Shown here in pieces: positions 54,830 to 63,610 of a DNA stretch of 64,000 nt. The notes under the pieces are model-generated. The model saw nothing but the letters and a program-made list of their open reading frames with translations, did no database searches and was not told where the DNA came from. Location: contig NZ_JBMOUD010000006.1 of assembly GCF_049319665.1 (NCBI RefSeq), positions 62,001-126,000 of the forward strand, given 5' to 3'. The position numbers and the translations under genes were made by a program. The stretch comes from JBMOUD01 sp049319665. Its GTDB lineage: Bacteria > Pseudomonadota > Gammaproteobacteria > Enterobacterales > Enterobacteriaceae. The stretch's first letter is position 1; each line of letters starts with the position of its first letter.

Positions 54830-55497
54830 GACAAGAAATAGATATTGACCAACTGATGGCAGAAACCTGGCTTACGGTCACCATGCTACGGCATGGCGCT
54901 ACCACGCCAGATGGTAATGCACTGTATCAGAAGTGCTGTAAGCAAGTCGAAAGTGTTCGCGAGGCTCTGGTAAGCGCTAATTACGATGAGGCCAGCATCG
55001 AACACATTTCTTATGCTCAATGCGCTTTACTTGATGAAACAGTAATGAGCCGCAAGCCGAAAGAAGGGGAAACTGACGCCGGGCAACTCGTCTGGCGAAC
55101 CGCGCCCTTACAAGCTAAATATTTTGGGTCTTTGCATGCGGGTGAAGCGCTTTGGGATCGTATCGCTGAAGTGTTACGTCAGCCCACGCCTATTATTGCG
55201 GTATTGACCTGTTACCACCGAGTATTATCTCTAGGGTTTCAGGGACTATACAGCGTACAAGCAGTGAGTCAGACTCTGCGTGACGAGACGCTGAAAACTC
55301 TCAGTGAACGAGTTACTCCTTTTCATAACGATCTTTCCCTGGTTATTCACCGAACGGGCAAACGCCGCTACAACCTACTGCGTTCTGTCTGGTTTTGGAT
55401 CGCTTTTGCCGTTGTCCTTACCGCGAGCGTTTGGTGGGGAGGGCATACTTGGCTGCAGGCATTATTGTCCTCGCAATTGCCGGAGCTGCGACACTAA
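54826..55497 (+). CDS. tssL: T6SS membrane-complex protein TssL (DotU family)
   Basis: This 223-residue DotU-family protein has a cytoplasmic domain (YAQCALLDETVMSRK and QAKYFGSLHAGEALWDRI near residues 65 and 95) and a C-terminal membrane segment (SVWFWIAFAVVLTASVWW). Start at 54826, overlapping the tssK stop. TssL is part of the TssJLM complex in the inner membrane. A TAATG overlap leads into the next gene. Confidence 0.9.
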   Translation: MRQEIDIDQLMAETWLTVTMLRHGATTPDGNALYQKCCKQVESVREALVSANYDEASIEHISYAQCALLDETVMSRKPKEGETDAGQLVWRTAPLQAKYFGSLHAGEALWDRIAEVLRQPTPIIAVLTCYHRVLSLGFQGLYSVQAVSQTLRDETLKTLSERVTPFHNDLSLVIHRTGKRRYNLLRSVWFWIAFAVVLTASVWWGGHTWLQALLSSQLPELRH

Positions 55498-57143
55498 TGC
55501 GTAAATCCGTCATCGTATCCAGTGTGCTACCCCTCCTCGCCAGTGCTGCTGCGTTGTTATGGCTGCTGTGGTACTTCTTTCCCATCCCCATCTGGATTAA
55601 AGGGATAGTCACGCTGGTGATGGTTATTGCTCTTTGTCGGCTGGGGGGGTTGGATTATTATCGCCGTCGACCACTTTCTGATACAGATCAAGCACTCGAT
55701 TTCCTCTCCTTAGATCAATTAGGTCCTGTAGTACTGGTGTGCGGTGACGGAATGGATGACTTATTTCCTGATAAGCCACTGAGAAAAACGGCGCAAGGCT
55801 GTTGGCTTCGCGTCGGTGATCTCGATGCACTTACCGCGGTTATTCGCAACATTCAGGCACATTATCCTCGCCAGATAGGACAGCTTTCTATCATGTACTC
55901 CTGTTTGCCTGACAGGCATCAAGATGAAGCTGTTTTGCGGGCATCAGTAAAAGTATTGCGTCAGCAGGTTCGGCAAGTGAAATCTCTCACTGGATTCCAG
56001 ATACCTGTTGTCCTCAATGGCCAATTTTCCGGCCCTGAAACGCCGTGGAACATTGTTCAGGGAGATAATCCCGTAGTTTGCCCTGTCGATGAGGCGCTCA
56101 TTCCCCTGCGGGAATGGCAGCAGAAAGCAAATAACATCACGGTAATTCCAGTACTGAGCCAGGCTTTTGCGTTTACACGTGAGATTTTACTGGATGAGCT
56201 AGAGAAGACTGACCCGCTTTGCCCACCTGTTTATGCTTTGGCTGTGGTATTGCGATCCGGTGCTCCGAGTGAGGATGTGGGTTCTTTATGGTCTCACTGG
56301 TTACTTCATCGAGCGCAGCTTGAATTCCCAGAGATATCAGGACTAACCGAATACGCCCATCGCTTTGCCGATCCTTTGCTTTCTCTATTGTCGCCTTTTG
56401 CCATTCCTCTACAGGGTGGACAAACAACCCGACGCGTGATTTTCCTCCTGCTGTTATGTGCTTTGTGCGCGCTGAGTTTTTCTATTGCAAATAACCGTAA
56501 CCTTATCCGTCAGGTAGGGACCGATTTACAGCGCTGGCATGCCATACCGATGTCTCATTATGAGCCGAAAGCGCAAGCACTGTCGGTCCTTAAACGAGAC
56601 ACATTGTTACTTGAGCGCTGGCAGCGGCAGGGGGAGCCCTTGAAATTAGCGCTGGGATTATATTCTGGTCAACATTTGTGGCTAGCTTTGCAACAAGCGA
56701 TTGACACCTATATTGGTCCCGCACCTTCAGTAGTGGAAACTCCTCCCGAGCCGACTCAGGCTCCAACAACTATCCGCCTGGATAGCCTCTCGTTGTTTGA
56801 TGTAGGTAAGTTCCAGCTCAAACCTGACAGTACCAAAATGTTAGTCAATGCGCTGATTGGCATCAAAGCCAAGCCGGGATGGCTGATTGTAGTAGCAGGA
56901 CACACTGACATTACCGGCAATGCACAGGCAAATCAGACATTGTCACTCAAACGGGCAGAAGCGCTTCGTGACTGGATGTTATCTACCAGCGATGTGTCAC
57001 CAACCTGTTTCGCCGTACAAGGCTATGGTGCGACACAACCGATAGCCAGTAATGATACCCCCGAAGGTCGTGCACTTAATCGCCGGGTCGAAATAAGTCT
57101 GGTGCCGCAGGCGAATGCCTGTCTGGCGAACGCCAGCCAATAG
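55497..57143 (+). CDS. T6SS-associated inner-membrane protein with OmpA peptidoglycan-binding domain
   Basis: This 548-residue protein has membrane segments near residues 8-24 and 28-45 and one near 310-325. The last ~100 residues form an OmpA-like domain (LFDVGKFQLKPDS, VVAGHTDITGNAQAN, RAEALRDWM, YGATQPIASNDTPEG, RALNRRVEI). Such OmpA-tailed proteins accompany tssK-tssL in several T6SS loci and may anchor the apparatus to the cell wall. The start ATG overlaps the tssL stop (TAATG). A hairpin follows its stop. Confidence 0.8.
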   Translation: MRKSVIVSSVLPLLASAAALLWLLWYFFPIPIWIKGIVTLVMVIALCRLGGLDYYRRRPLSDTDQALDFLSLDQLGPVVLVCGDGMDDLFPDKPLRKTAQGCWLRVGDLDALTAVIRNIQAHYPRQIGQLSIMYSCLPDRHQDEAVLRASVKVLRQQVRQVKSLTGFQIPVVLNGQFSGPETPWNIVQGDNPVVCPVDEALIPLREWQQKANNITVIPVLSQAFAFTREILLDELEKTDPLCPPVYALAVVLRSGAPSEDVGSLWSHWLLHRAQLEFPEISGLTEYAHRFADPLLSLLSPFAIPLQGGQTTRRVIFLLLLCALCALSFSIANNRNLIRQVGTDLQRWHAIPMSHYEPKAQALSVLKRDTLLLERWQRQGEPLKLALGLYSGQHLWLALQQAIDTYIGPAPSVVETPPEPTQAPTTIRLDSLSLFDVGKFQLKPDSTKMLVNALIGIKAKPGWLIVVAGHTDITGNAQANQTLSLKRAEALRDWMLSTSDVSPTCFAVQGYGATQPIASNDTPEGRALNRRVEISLVPQANACLANASQ

Positions 57144-57148
57144 TGTGT

Positions 57149-57181
57149 TTTTGGTGATCACGCAGTATGGGGATCACCAAA
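57149..57181. terminator. Hairpin after the OmpA-type T6SS gene
   Basis: TTTGGTGATC/GGATCACCAAA pair around a loop of 10-11 bases, 6 bases after the stop. The short T-run after the stem makes it a weak terminator at best; it may separate the structural genes from the vgrG unit. Confidence 0.5.
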
Positions 57182-57253
57182 GTAACTTTCATCTTTCGCC
57201 CTTATGACCTTGTGCGCTTTGGTTAACAGCGATGGGCGGTAGCGTGCCTCAGT

Positions 57254-57418
57254 ATGAAAGAGAGCATGAATATGGAAAGTCAGCCTGCTGTTTTACAGCA
57301 CCTCCGAAATCATGGTTGTGCTGATGCGGAAATTATCCCTAAGTACGGGGGCTTGAAACCGCCGGAACAGAAGATCTCTCTGGAGTGTGATGACAAAGTC
57401 AAAGGAGGTAGTAAATGA
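57254..57418 (+). CDS. Small T6SS-linked ORF, 54 residues, coupled to vgrG
   Basis: A frame of 54 residues (MKESMNMESQPAVLQHLRN ... KVKGGSK) ends at TGA overlapping the vgrG ATG by four bases (ATGA), the same coupling as elsewhere in this cluster. It carries its own upstream ATGs at 57254, 57266 and 57272, with no strong binding site before the first. The composition is coding-like (hydrophilic with a Cys pair, GCADAEI/LECDDK) but I do not recognise a family. It may be a real vgrG partner or the tail of a decayed gene. Confidence 0.4.
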   Translation: MKESMNMESQPAVLQHLRNHGCADAEIIPKYGGLKPPEQKISLECDDKVKGGSK

Positions 57419-59772
57419 GTGATTCGGTGATAAATAATGCAGTCAGCTCGGTAAAGCAGCTTTTAGGACAATCTCGTTATCGCATAGATGTACATGGCTG
57501 TTTGCATTTTTTGGATGTTCTGAACTTTCATGCGGAACACGCTCTGAGTCAGCCTTGGTACTATAACGTTTCAGTCACCAGCCCAGCGGCGGATATCGCC
57601 TGCGACACGTTATTGCTCAAACCCGCATCATTCACATTTCAGACCCCGATGTTTACTGGTGTGCCAGCGACCCCGGTACGTACTGTTTATGGCGTGGTGC
57701 AGTCTTTCTGCCGTATCTCAACCTCGGCAGATGAAACCCATTATTCATTGAGATTAGTACCGCGTATCGCGCTGCTACGGCATAGCAAAAGTAGTGAGAT
57801 TTACCTAAACCAGTCAGTGACAGAAGTGGTGGAGCAAGTGCTGCGTAAGCACGGTCTTGAAGGCCCGGACTTCGAGTTTCGCCTGTCGCGTGAATATCCT
57901 GCGCGGGAACTGATTACTCAATGGCGGGAAGATGACCTGGCATTTGTGCAGCGTTTACTGGCTGAAGTCGGTATTTTCTGGCGTTTCGAAATGGACAGCC
58001 GCTTAGAGCAGGATGTTGTGATATTTCAGGATACGCAGGAGCAATACGAGTTTGGTCTGACATTGCCATTACGTAATCCCGCAGGAATGAGCGACAGCGG
58101 GCAGGAGAGCGTCTGGGATATACGCACCGCACATAATGTAGTCAGCGGCAGCGTTGCCACCCGCGATTATAATTATCGTCAGGCACTAACTCCGCAGGAC
58201 AGCACGGAAACTGTCAGCGGCCCGGAAGGGATCACCATCGGCGAAACCTACCACTATGCGGAGCCCTTTTTATCCGAAGGGGCGTTAGAAAATCCGGAAG
58301 ACGGCGCGTTTTATGCCCGGCTGCGTCATGAGCGTATTCTTAACAATCAATATACCGTCACTGGTCGCGCCACGAGTCCCGAACTGTCTCCCGGCCAAGT
58401 ATTAGAAACCGATGGTATTCTGCCAGATGGCCTGCAAGATGGGATAGTTATTACAACTGTTCACTGTAGTGGCTCACGTAAAAGCAGTTTTCGGCTCAAA
58501 TTTACCGGTATTCCCTACAGTGAAATAGTGTGTTATCGCCCGCCGTTACTGAAACGGCCCGTGATTTCTGGCTCTCTGCCTGCCAGAGTAGAAAGTACTC
58601 AGAAAGGCGATACCTATGCCTGGCTGGATAATCAAGGCCGTTACCGCGTGAAGCTTGATTTTGACCGTAGCAACGCGGAGCAAGGCTATGCGTATCTCTG
58701 GCTGCGGATGGCAAAACCCTATGCCGGTGACACCTATGGCTGGCATGCGCCTTTGCTTGATGGTACGGAGGTTTCGGTTATTTTTGACAGTGGCGATCCG
58801 GACCGGCCTTATATCGCCTTTGCCCAGCATGACTCTGAACATCCTGACCATGTTACCAGCGACAATCACACCCGCAATATTTGGCGCACGCCTGCAAATA
58901 ATAAGCTGAGGATGGAAGATAAGCGGCAGGAAGAGCACATCAAACTTGCCACTGAATTCGGTAAAAGTCAGCTTAACATGGGCCATCTGGTCAATAACGT
59001 GCGCGAACAACGTGGAACCGGTTTTGAACTGCGTACTGATGAGTTTGGTGCGATCCGTGCAGCCAAAGGTCTTTTCCTGACGGCGGATGAACAACTAAAA
59101 GCACAAGGTGCGATGCTGGAAATGGCCCCGGCGGTTAACCAAATTAACCAGGCGAATAGCGAAATGCAGGCCCTGAATGATGCCGCAGAACGGGCTGGCG
59201 CATTGGTATCAGATATACAGAAGCAAATTAATCTGGTTAACGACCGCCTGTCAGGTTTGCAATCAGCTGTGTTGCTGGCAAGTGCGCCGCAAGGCATGGC
59301 CTTCACCTCTGGCGAACACCTGCAGTTGAGCAGTTCTGGCAATACTATGATTAACGCCGGCCAGCACCTCGATATTGGCAGCATGAAAAATCTGTCTGTG
59401 ATGGTAGAAAAAGCATTGGGGATATTTGTGCATAAGGCGGGAGCAAAGCTGGTTGCCAATCAAGGTGATATAGAAATCCAGGCTCAGCACAACACAATGG
59501 CACTGTTTGCTGAGCAACAAGTCACCATCACCAGCAGTGATGATGAAATCGTCATCAGCACACCAAAAACGTTGACGCTAAACGGCGGCGGTTCCTACCT
59601 CAAACTGAGTTCAAGCGGAATAGAACACGGCTCAGCAGGCGATTTTATTGTTAAAGCGGCTAATTATCTGGTACCGGGGTCGGGGGGCAGTTTACCACTG
59701 GAGACGCCAGATTTTAAAAAAACTGAAATTAAGATCACAACAAAAAACTCTGCTAAATGGGCCAGTGAATAA
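57415..59772 (+). CDS. vgrG: T6SS spike protein VgrG (TssI)
   Basis: This 785-residue VgrG forms the puncturing tip. The gp27/gp5-like body is in the first ~500 residues (TVYGVVQSFCRIST, LITQWREDDLAFVQRLLAEVGIFWRFE, GRYRVKLDFDR, YAYLWLRMAKPYAGDTYGWHAPLLDGTEVSVIF). It is followed by a conserved adaptor/coiled segment (residues 516-600) and a DUF2345-like beta domain ending in VPGSGG. AAAGGAGG precedes the start. The effector gene follows 14 bases after the stop. Residues 516 to at least 645 are repeated downstream as a gene fragment (63611-64000). Confidence 0.95.
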   Translation: MSDSVINNAVSSVKQLLGQSRYRIDVHGCLHFLDVLNFHAEHALSQPWYYNVSVTSPAADIACDTLLLKPASFTFQTPMFTGVPATPVRTVYGVVQSFCRISTSADETHYSLRLVPRIALLRHSKSSEIYLNQSVTEVVEQVLRKHGLEGPDFEFRLSREYPARELITQWREDDLAFVQRLLAEVGIFWRFEMDSRLEQDVVIFQDTQEQYEFGLTLPLRNPAGMSDSGQESVWDIRTAHNVVSGSVATRDYNYRQALTPQDSTETVSGPEGITIGETYHYAEPFLSEGALENPEDGAFYARLRHERILNNQYTVTGRATSPELSPGQVLETDGILPDGLQDGIVITTVHCSGSRKSSFRLKFTGIPYSEIVCYRPPLLKRPVISGSLPARVESTQKGDTYAWLDNQGRYRVKLDFDRSNAEQGYAYLWLRMAKPYAGDTYGWHAPLLDGTEVSVIFDSGDPDRPYIAFAQHDSEHPDHVTSDNHTRNIWRTPANNKLRMEDKRQEEHIKLATEFGKSQLNMGHLVNNVREQRGTGFELRTDEFGAIRAAKGLFLTADEQLKAQGAMLEMAPAVNQINQANSEMQALNDAAERAGALVSDIQKQINLVNDRLSGLQSAVLLASAPQGMAFTSGEHLQLSSSGNTMINAGQHLDIGSMKNLSVMVEKALGIFVHKAGAKLVANQGDIEIQAQHNTMALFAEQQVTITSSDDEIVISTPKTLTLNGGGSYLKLSSSGIEHGSAGDFIVKAANYLVPGSGGSLPLETPDFKKTEIKITTKNSAKWASE

Positions 59773-59786
59773 CAGGGAAGTGATAT

Positions 59787-62669
59787 ATGTCCGCAAAATT
59801 ACCAAAATTCAGCTATCCGGTACCGTCGAACAAAAACGGCCATGCTTTTTCTTCGGCAGAAGAACTATTGTCAAAACTTGGCGGTGAAAGCTCGGGGCAG
59901 TATCTGGTGGGAAGTCAGGGGATGTGGCATGGAGGCATTCATATTTCAGATGCGACCATCCCGTGGTGTGCTCTGAGCACTGACAGTGACGCTGAGAAAG
60001 CCTACTACAACAATTTACCCTATAAAGGGGAACAGTTTATTCGCTGCATGGCAGATGGCGAGATTATTGCCTGGCGCGTCTGTAAGGATTATGCAAGCGC
60101 AGCTATCACGTGGCGGGGTGAAAAGCTTTATCTTTCAACATCATTTGTGTTGGTAAAACACTATGTTCAGCCGGGGGATACAGCCGCCAGTGGCTTGACG
60201 TTTTATACCCTGTACATGAATTTAGCCCCTTCTAGCGCCTATGAACGACAAGGGGGAGATCTTAACCGCAAGACGACTGGCTCTCAGCGCTATTACACAA
60301 GTGCAGAAAACACTCAGGCAGGTGCTGCCGCAGGTTCACTGGTTAAAGATACCCGTGTGACCCTGAGCGACAATATTATATCTCGTGCGAGTGACCACCG
60401 TCAGTTTACTGAAGTGACCCTTACCGTTGAGACGAAGAACGCAGCAGGCGTCGCTCTGAAGGCGGGAACGAAAATCTGGACGGTGTCCGATCAGGGCGCC
60501 CTGAAAGCTGTATCTTCCGTGCCGGTGCCGTCATGGTGGACGAAATGTGCTCCGGCTTATGGCACTCAGCCCACCGATATGGTGAATTGTACCTCTCGTA
60601 CAGACTGGTCGTATTACCTGAGCCGCGAGGATGTACTGCAAAGAAAAATAGCGGGTAAATTGGCCGCGGGTTTCCCATTAACGTATGAGCCTGATAATAA
60701 GGCGCAGCAGGTGACACGTCCCGGAAAAGACCCGGAGGACACGCCGAATACTTTCAGTCTGGTCACGCTAGGCCGGGATGTGGGTAAGATGAAAAAAGGT
60801 AATCGAGTCTGGGTCGTGTCTGACGGTGACAGTCTGACACCTGCTCAAGCGACTTCTGGCAGCCAGCCAGTGTTTGGTGAGGTAGTCAAACCACTGACAC
60901 CTATTGCTATTAGCGCCGGTGACAGCATTGGGCATATGGGTTTTTATCAGTTACCAGAAGAGAACGGTAAGCGTTCACGTTATCAGGTACATATTGAGTG
61001 CCTGAGCATGGACGAGAAATTGCCGACGTTTCTGACCAACCCAGAGAAAGTAGGGGAACAAGAGCCTGCGTTTATCAAGTATCCGGAAAGTGCGACGCTG
61101 TTTACCAAAAATGCCGAGGGGCAAATGGTGGACAGTACCCGCAAAACCCGGACACAGGGTATTGTGACACGTTCAAAAGTGCCGGTGGAAGACAAGGACG
61201 GACAAGCCGCCTATTACCAGATACACAAAGAAAACGGCTGGCTGGCCGCGTCAAGTGTGCAGAAAGTGTCACAGTATGCGTTAGGTGAACTAGGTTTTGT
61301 TACCCTGGATAAGGCTCCAGAGAGTTTTGACCTGATAGACGGTATAAAACATCCTGATAACATAGTAAAGGGTATCCTGGAGCAGATGTATAACGCAGCA
61401 AAAGATGAAACCCGTACCAGTCATGTGTTGAACGAATATAATTATAAACGGCTGCTGGAACTGATAGATACCAATAAAGATGGCCACTATTCAGAAGAAG
61501 AGTACATTCAGGCGATCCACAATGTGTCATACCGAGACCATCTGTACCGTATTATCGCCAAACACAGCAGTGAATGGTATTACGGCAAGGATGATCCGCT
61601 GTGGAAAACGTATCTGGAGACGCTGACTAAAGATGCACCGCAGTGGAAAACGTACACGGAAACGTTTATTGAACAAATGAAATGGATGAAGGACGTGCCG
61701 GAGATGGGGGCCGAGCCATGGCACATGCATCCGGTGGTGTTTTTAGAGGCGATAAAACATCAATTATGTGATTGCGAAAATATATATGCTGATAAATTTA
61801 AAGTCACTAGATATGGGGCGGTTTACGGACCGATTTATAAAGGTGAGATAAGCCTGAAAGATTATTCTCGTTGGGATTTTCTTGCTTCTAAAGGGAAAGT
61901 GACATTGGATGAGAAGGAAATACTTATCGCAATGTCAGAGAATGAGGGAAATATGGATGCCATACAATCCTACGATAGTGAAGTAATTACTGCTGGTGCT
62001 ATGCAGAAAACCGTTAAGGATACCTTTAATCCCAACTCTAGTCCTGTTATTGATTTTAGAGGGAAAGGTGAACTGTCTATACAATTTTCAATATTTAAAA
62101 CTTTACATCCCGAGTTATACAATAGATATGCGGTGAATTGTGGTTGGACTGTTGAAGGAACTGGCTCGTCAGCAACTATTTATTATAACGATGCCATACT
62201 TACTAATGGTAAGAAAATAACTGCTATTGACTTGAAAGTATTAATAAGAAAGGGCTGTAGTGAGGAGACTTATGGACATGTTGTGCATAATAAACCTCTT
62301 GCCGCATTAGTGAAGGTGCTTTTACTTCCTGAGTATATTGATCTTCAAATACTAGATTTTATTGACAGACTTCATCTTGCTGAAAATAAGATTGTAGTAT
62401 CTAACAAAAAAATAAAATATTTTGTTAAAAGTAAATTTGGAAGAGCCGTCGTTTTAGATCATTCAGTAAATCGGCCAGGTAATGTAGTGAGGGATTTCAA
62501 AAAAGCCGTGGATAACTTTTACAAAAATAACCCGCAAGTTAATCATGATCCAGCACAGTGGGGGAGTGATTTCAGTAAAAACGAAAAGAATTTATTGGAA
62601 GAATATAAGTTAACAAGAGTAATGACTAATTCAGTAGGTAGGTTTAATTCGCTAAAGGCTAAATTATGA
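59787..62669 (+). CDS. Large VgrG-linked T6SS effector (M23-like, EF-hand, AT-rich C-terminal domain)
   Basis: A 960-residue protein just after vgrG, followed by a coupled exported immunity gene. The N-terminus (about 40-150) resembles the M23/lysostaphin fold (HGGIHISD, CMADGEIIAW, FVLVKHYV, TFYTLYMNLA), but the usual YxHL histidine is Asn (N145), so peptidase activity is doubtful. Two similar units (about 205-240 and 325-355) share KxGTKIW-VSD/KGNRVWVVSD patterns. An SH3-like YYQIHKENGWLAASSV lies near 500. A canonical EF-hand loop (DTNKDGHYSEEE, 561-572) suggests calcium. From about residue 650 the DNA turns AT-rich. The C-terminal region has MSENEGN ... AGAMQK (E718, E720), which I read as a possible lysozyme-like catalytic domain, unproven. 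Confidence 0.7.
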   Translation: MSAKLPKFSYPVPSNKNGHAFSSAEELLSKLGGESSGQYLVGSQGMWHGGIHISDATIPWCALSTDSDAEKAYYNNLPYKGEQFIRCMADGEIIAWRVCKDYASAAITWRGEKLYLSTSFVLVKHYVQPGDTAASGLTFYTLYMNLAPSSAYERQGGDLNRKTTGSQRYYTSAENTQAGAAAGSLVKDTRVTLSDNIISRASDHRQFTEVTLTVETKNAAGVALKAGTKIWTVSDQGALKAVSSVPVPSWWTKCAPAYGTQPTDMVNCTSRTDWSYYLSREDVLQRKIAGKLAAGFPLTYEPDNKAQQVTRPGKDPEDTPNTFSLVTLGRDVGKMKKGNRVWVVSDGDSLTPAQATSGSQPVFGEVVKPLTPIAISAGDSIGHMGFYQLPEENGKRSRYQVHIECLSMDEKLPTFLTNPEKVGEQEPAFIKYPESATLFTKNAEGQMVDSTRKTRTQGIVTRSKVPVEDKDGQAAYYQIHKENGWLAASSVQKVSQYALGELGFVTLDKAPESFDLIDGIKHPDNIVKGILEQMYNAAKDETRTSHVLNEYNYKRLLELIDTNKDGHYSEEEYIQAIHNVSYRDHLYRIIAKHSSEWYYGKDDPLWKTYLETLTKDAPQWKTYTETFIEQMKWMKDVPEMGAEPWHMHPVVFLEAIKHQLCDCENIYADKFKVTRYGAVYGPIYKGEISLKDYSRWDFLASKGKVTLDEKEILIAMSENEGNMDAIQSYDSEVITAGAMQKTVKDTFNPNSSPVIDFRGKGELSIQFSIFKTLHPELYNRYAVNCGWTVEGTGSSATIYYNDAILTNGKKITAIDLKVLIRKGCSEETYGHVVHNKPLAALVKVLLLPEYIDLQILDFIDRLHLAENKIVVSNKKIKYFVKSKFGRAVVLDHSVNRPGNVVRDFKKAVDNFYKNNPQVNHDPAQWGSDFSKNEKNLLEEYKLTRVMTNSVGRFNSLKAKL

Positions 62670-63526
62670 AATTAAAATTTTTATTAAAAATTATTGCTTT
62701 TCTGTCAGTGGCTATTTCATCAGTAGCTTTTTCTGATGTTATAATAACTTCACCTATTGGAACGGAATTAATTTTTTCCGATAAAAAAACTGGAGAGAAT
62801 TATGATCCATACGCATGGAAAAAACTATCATTTAAAGATGGTAGAGACCCGATTGATCTGAGTATAAAGGGCCGTTATTTCACTGAAGATGGTTCATCTA
62901 GAGTCTCTCCATCTGGAGAGTATTTAGTTGTAACTAGCATATCAGGGGGGTATTTAGATTCAGTGGATGGAAAGAGAGAGTATATTGATAAAGCTCATTG
63001 CAGTGTTGTTGATATGAAAAATGGTTGTTTCGTTAGTGACTGGGATGGTGAAGTTTGTGGATATAATTGGAAAAAAAATGAAGATGTGTTAGCAAGTTCT
63101 AATTCGCCAGGGGCTGAAACGTTCGACTTCCTTTCTTTGCGCCCCACAATAAATAGTATTAAAGATAATCTACCGTTACTTAATGAAACTACAGTGAGAA
63201 ATTATTTGAGATGTGATATGCCAGATAAAAAAAATATAAATGTGTACCAGGAGTTAATAAAGGTTAATAAGGTATCAAAAGAATTGGTGAGTGAATGCAT
63301 TATTAAATACTTAGGAGGAATCAGTTCGGAAAAAACTATTATAAAAAAAACATATTTATTTTCTGCTTCAGATAATAACAGTCGGACCAAAGCTTACTTG
63401 GTATCAGGAGATAAGGTGAAGGTAATACAAAGTTCACCTGATAATAGATGGGTAAATATTGGTTACATTAATGCAAAGGGCACGCCTCTCGTTGCATGGG
63501 TTAAGGCTGATACCTTAGTTAAATGA
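62666..63526 (+). CDS. Probable periplasmic immunity protein with SH3-like C-terminus
   Basis: The ATG overlaps the effector's TGA (ATGA), the hallmark of effector-immunity pairs. The 286-residue product has a signal peptide (LLKIIAFLSVAISSVAFS, cleavage near residue 23), so it would act in the periplasm, where an effector against the cell wall would work. The last ~65 residues (AYLVSGDKVKVI ... RWVNIGYINAKG ... AWVKADTLVK) look like a bacterial SH3 domain. The gene is strongly AT-rich like the effector 3' end, which suggests joint acquisition. I do not recognise a specific family. Confidence 0.65.
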   Translation: MKLKFLLKIIAFLSVAISSVAFSDVIITSPIGTELIFSDKKTGENYDPYAWKKLSFKDGRDPIDLSIKGRYFTEDGSSRVSPSGEYLVVTSISGGYLDSVDGKREYIDKAHCSVVDMKNGCFVSDWDGEVCGYNWKKNEDVLASSNSPGAETFDFLSLRPTINSIKDNLPLLNETTVRNYLRCDMPDKKNINVYQELIKVNKVSKELVSECIIKYLGGISSEKTIIKKTYLFSASDNNSRTKAYLVSGDKVKVIQSSPDNRWVNIGYINAKGTPLVAWVKADTLVK

Positions 63527-63547
63527 TTTTTCTTGACACTCGCTATC

Positions 63548-63574
63548 TTTAAATAGTTTTACGAACTATTTAAA
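63548..63574 (+). terminator. Hairpin after the immunity gene
   Basis: TTTAAATAGTT/AACTATTTAAA, an 11-bp stem with a TTACG loop, 22 bases after the stop codon and about 35 bases before the duplicated vgrG tail. It may be a terminator or the edge of the cassette. Confidence 0.5.
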
Positions 63575-63610
63575 TGAGGTAATTAAAGCTAGAGGTAGGG
63601 ATATTGTGAC

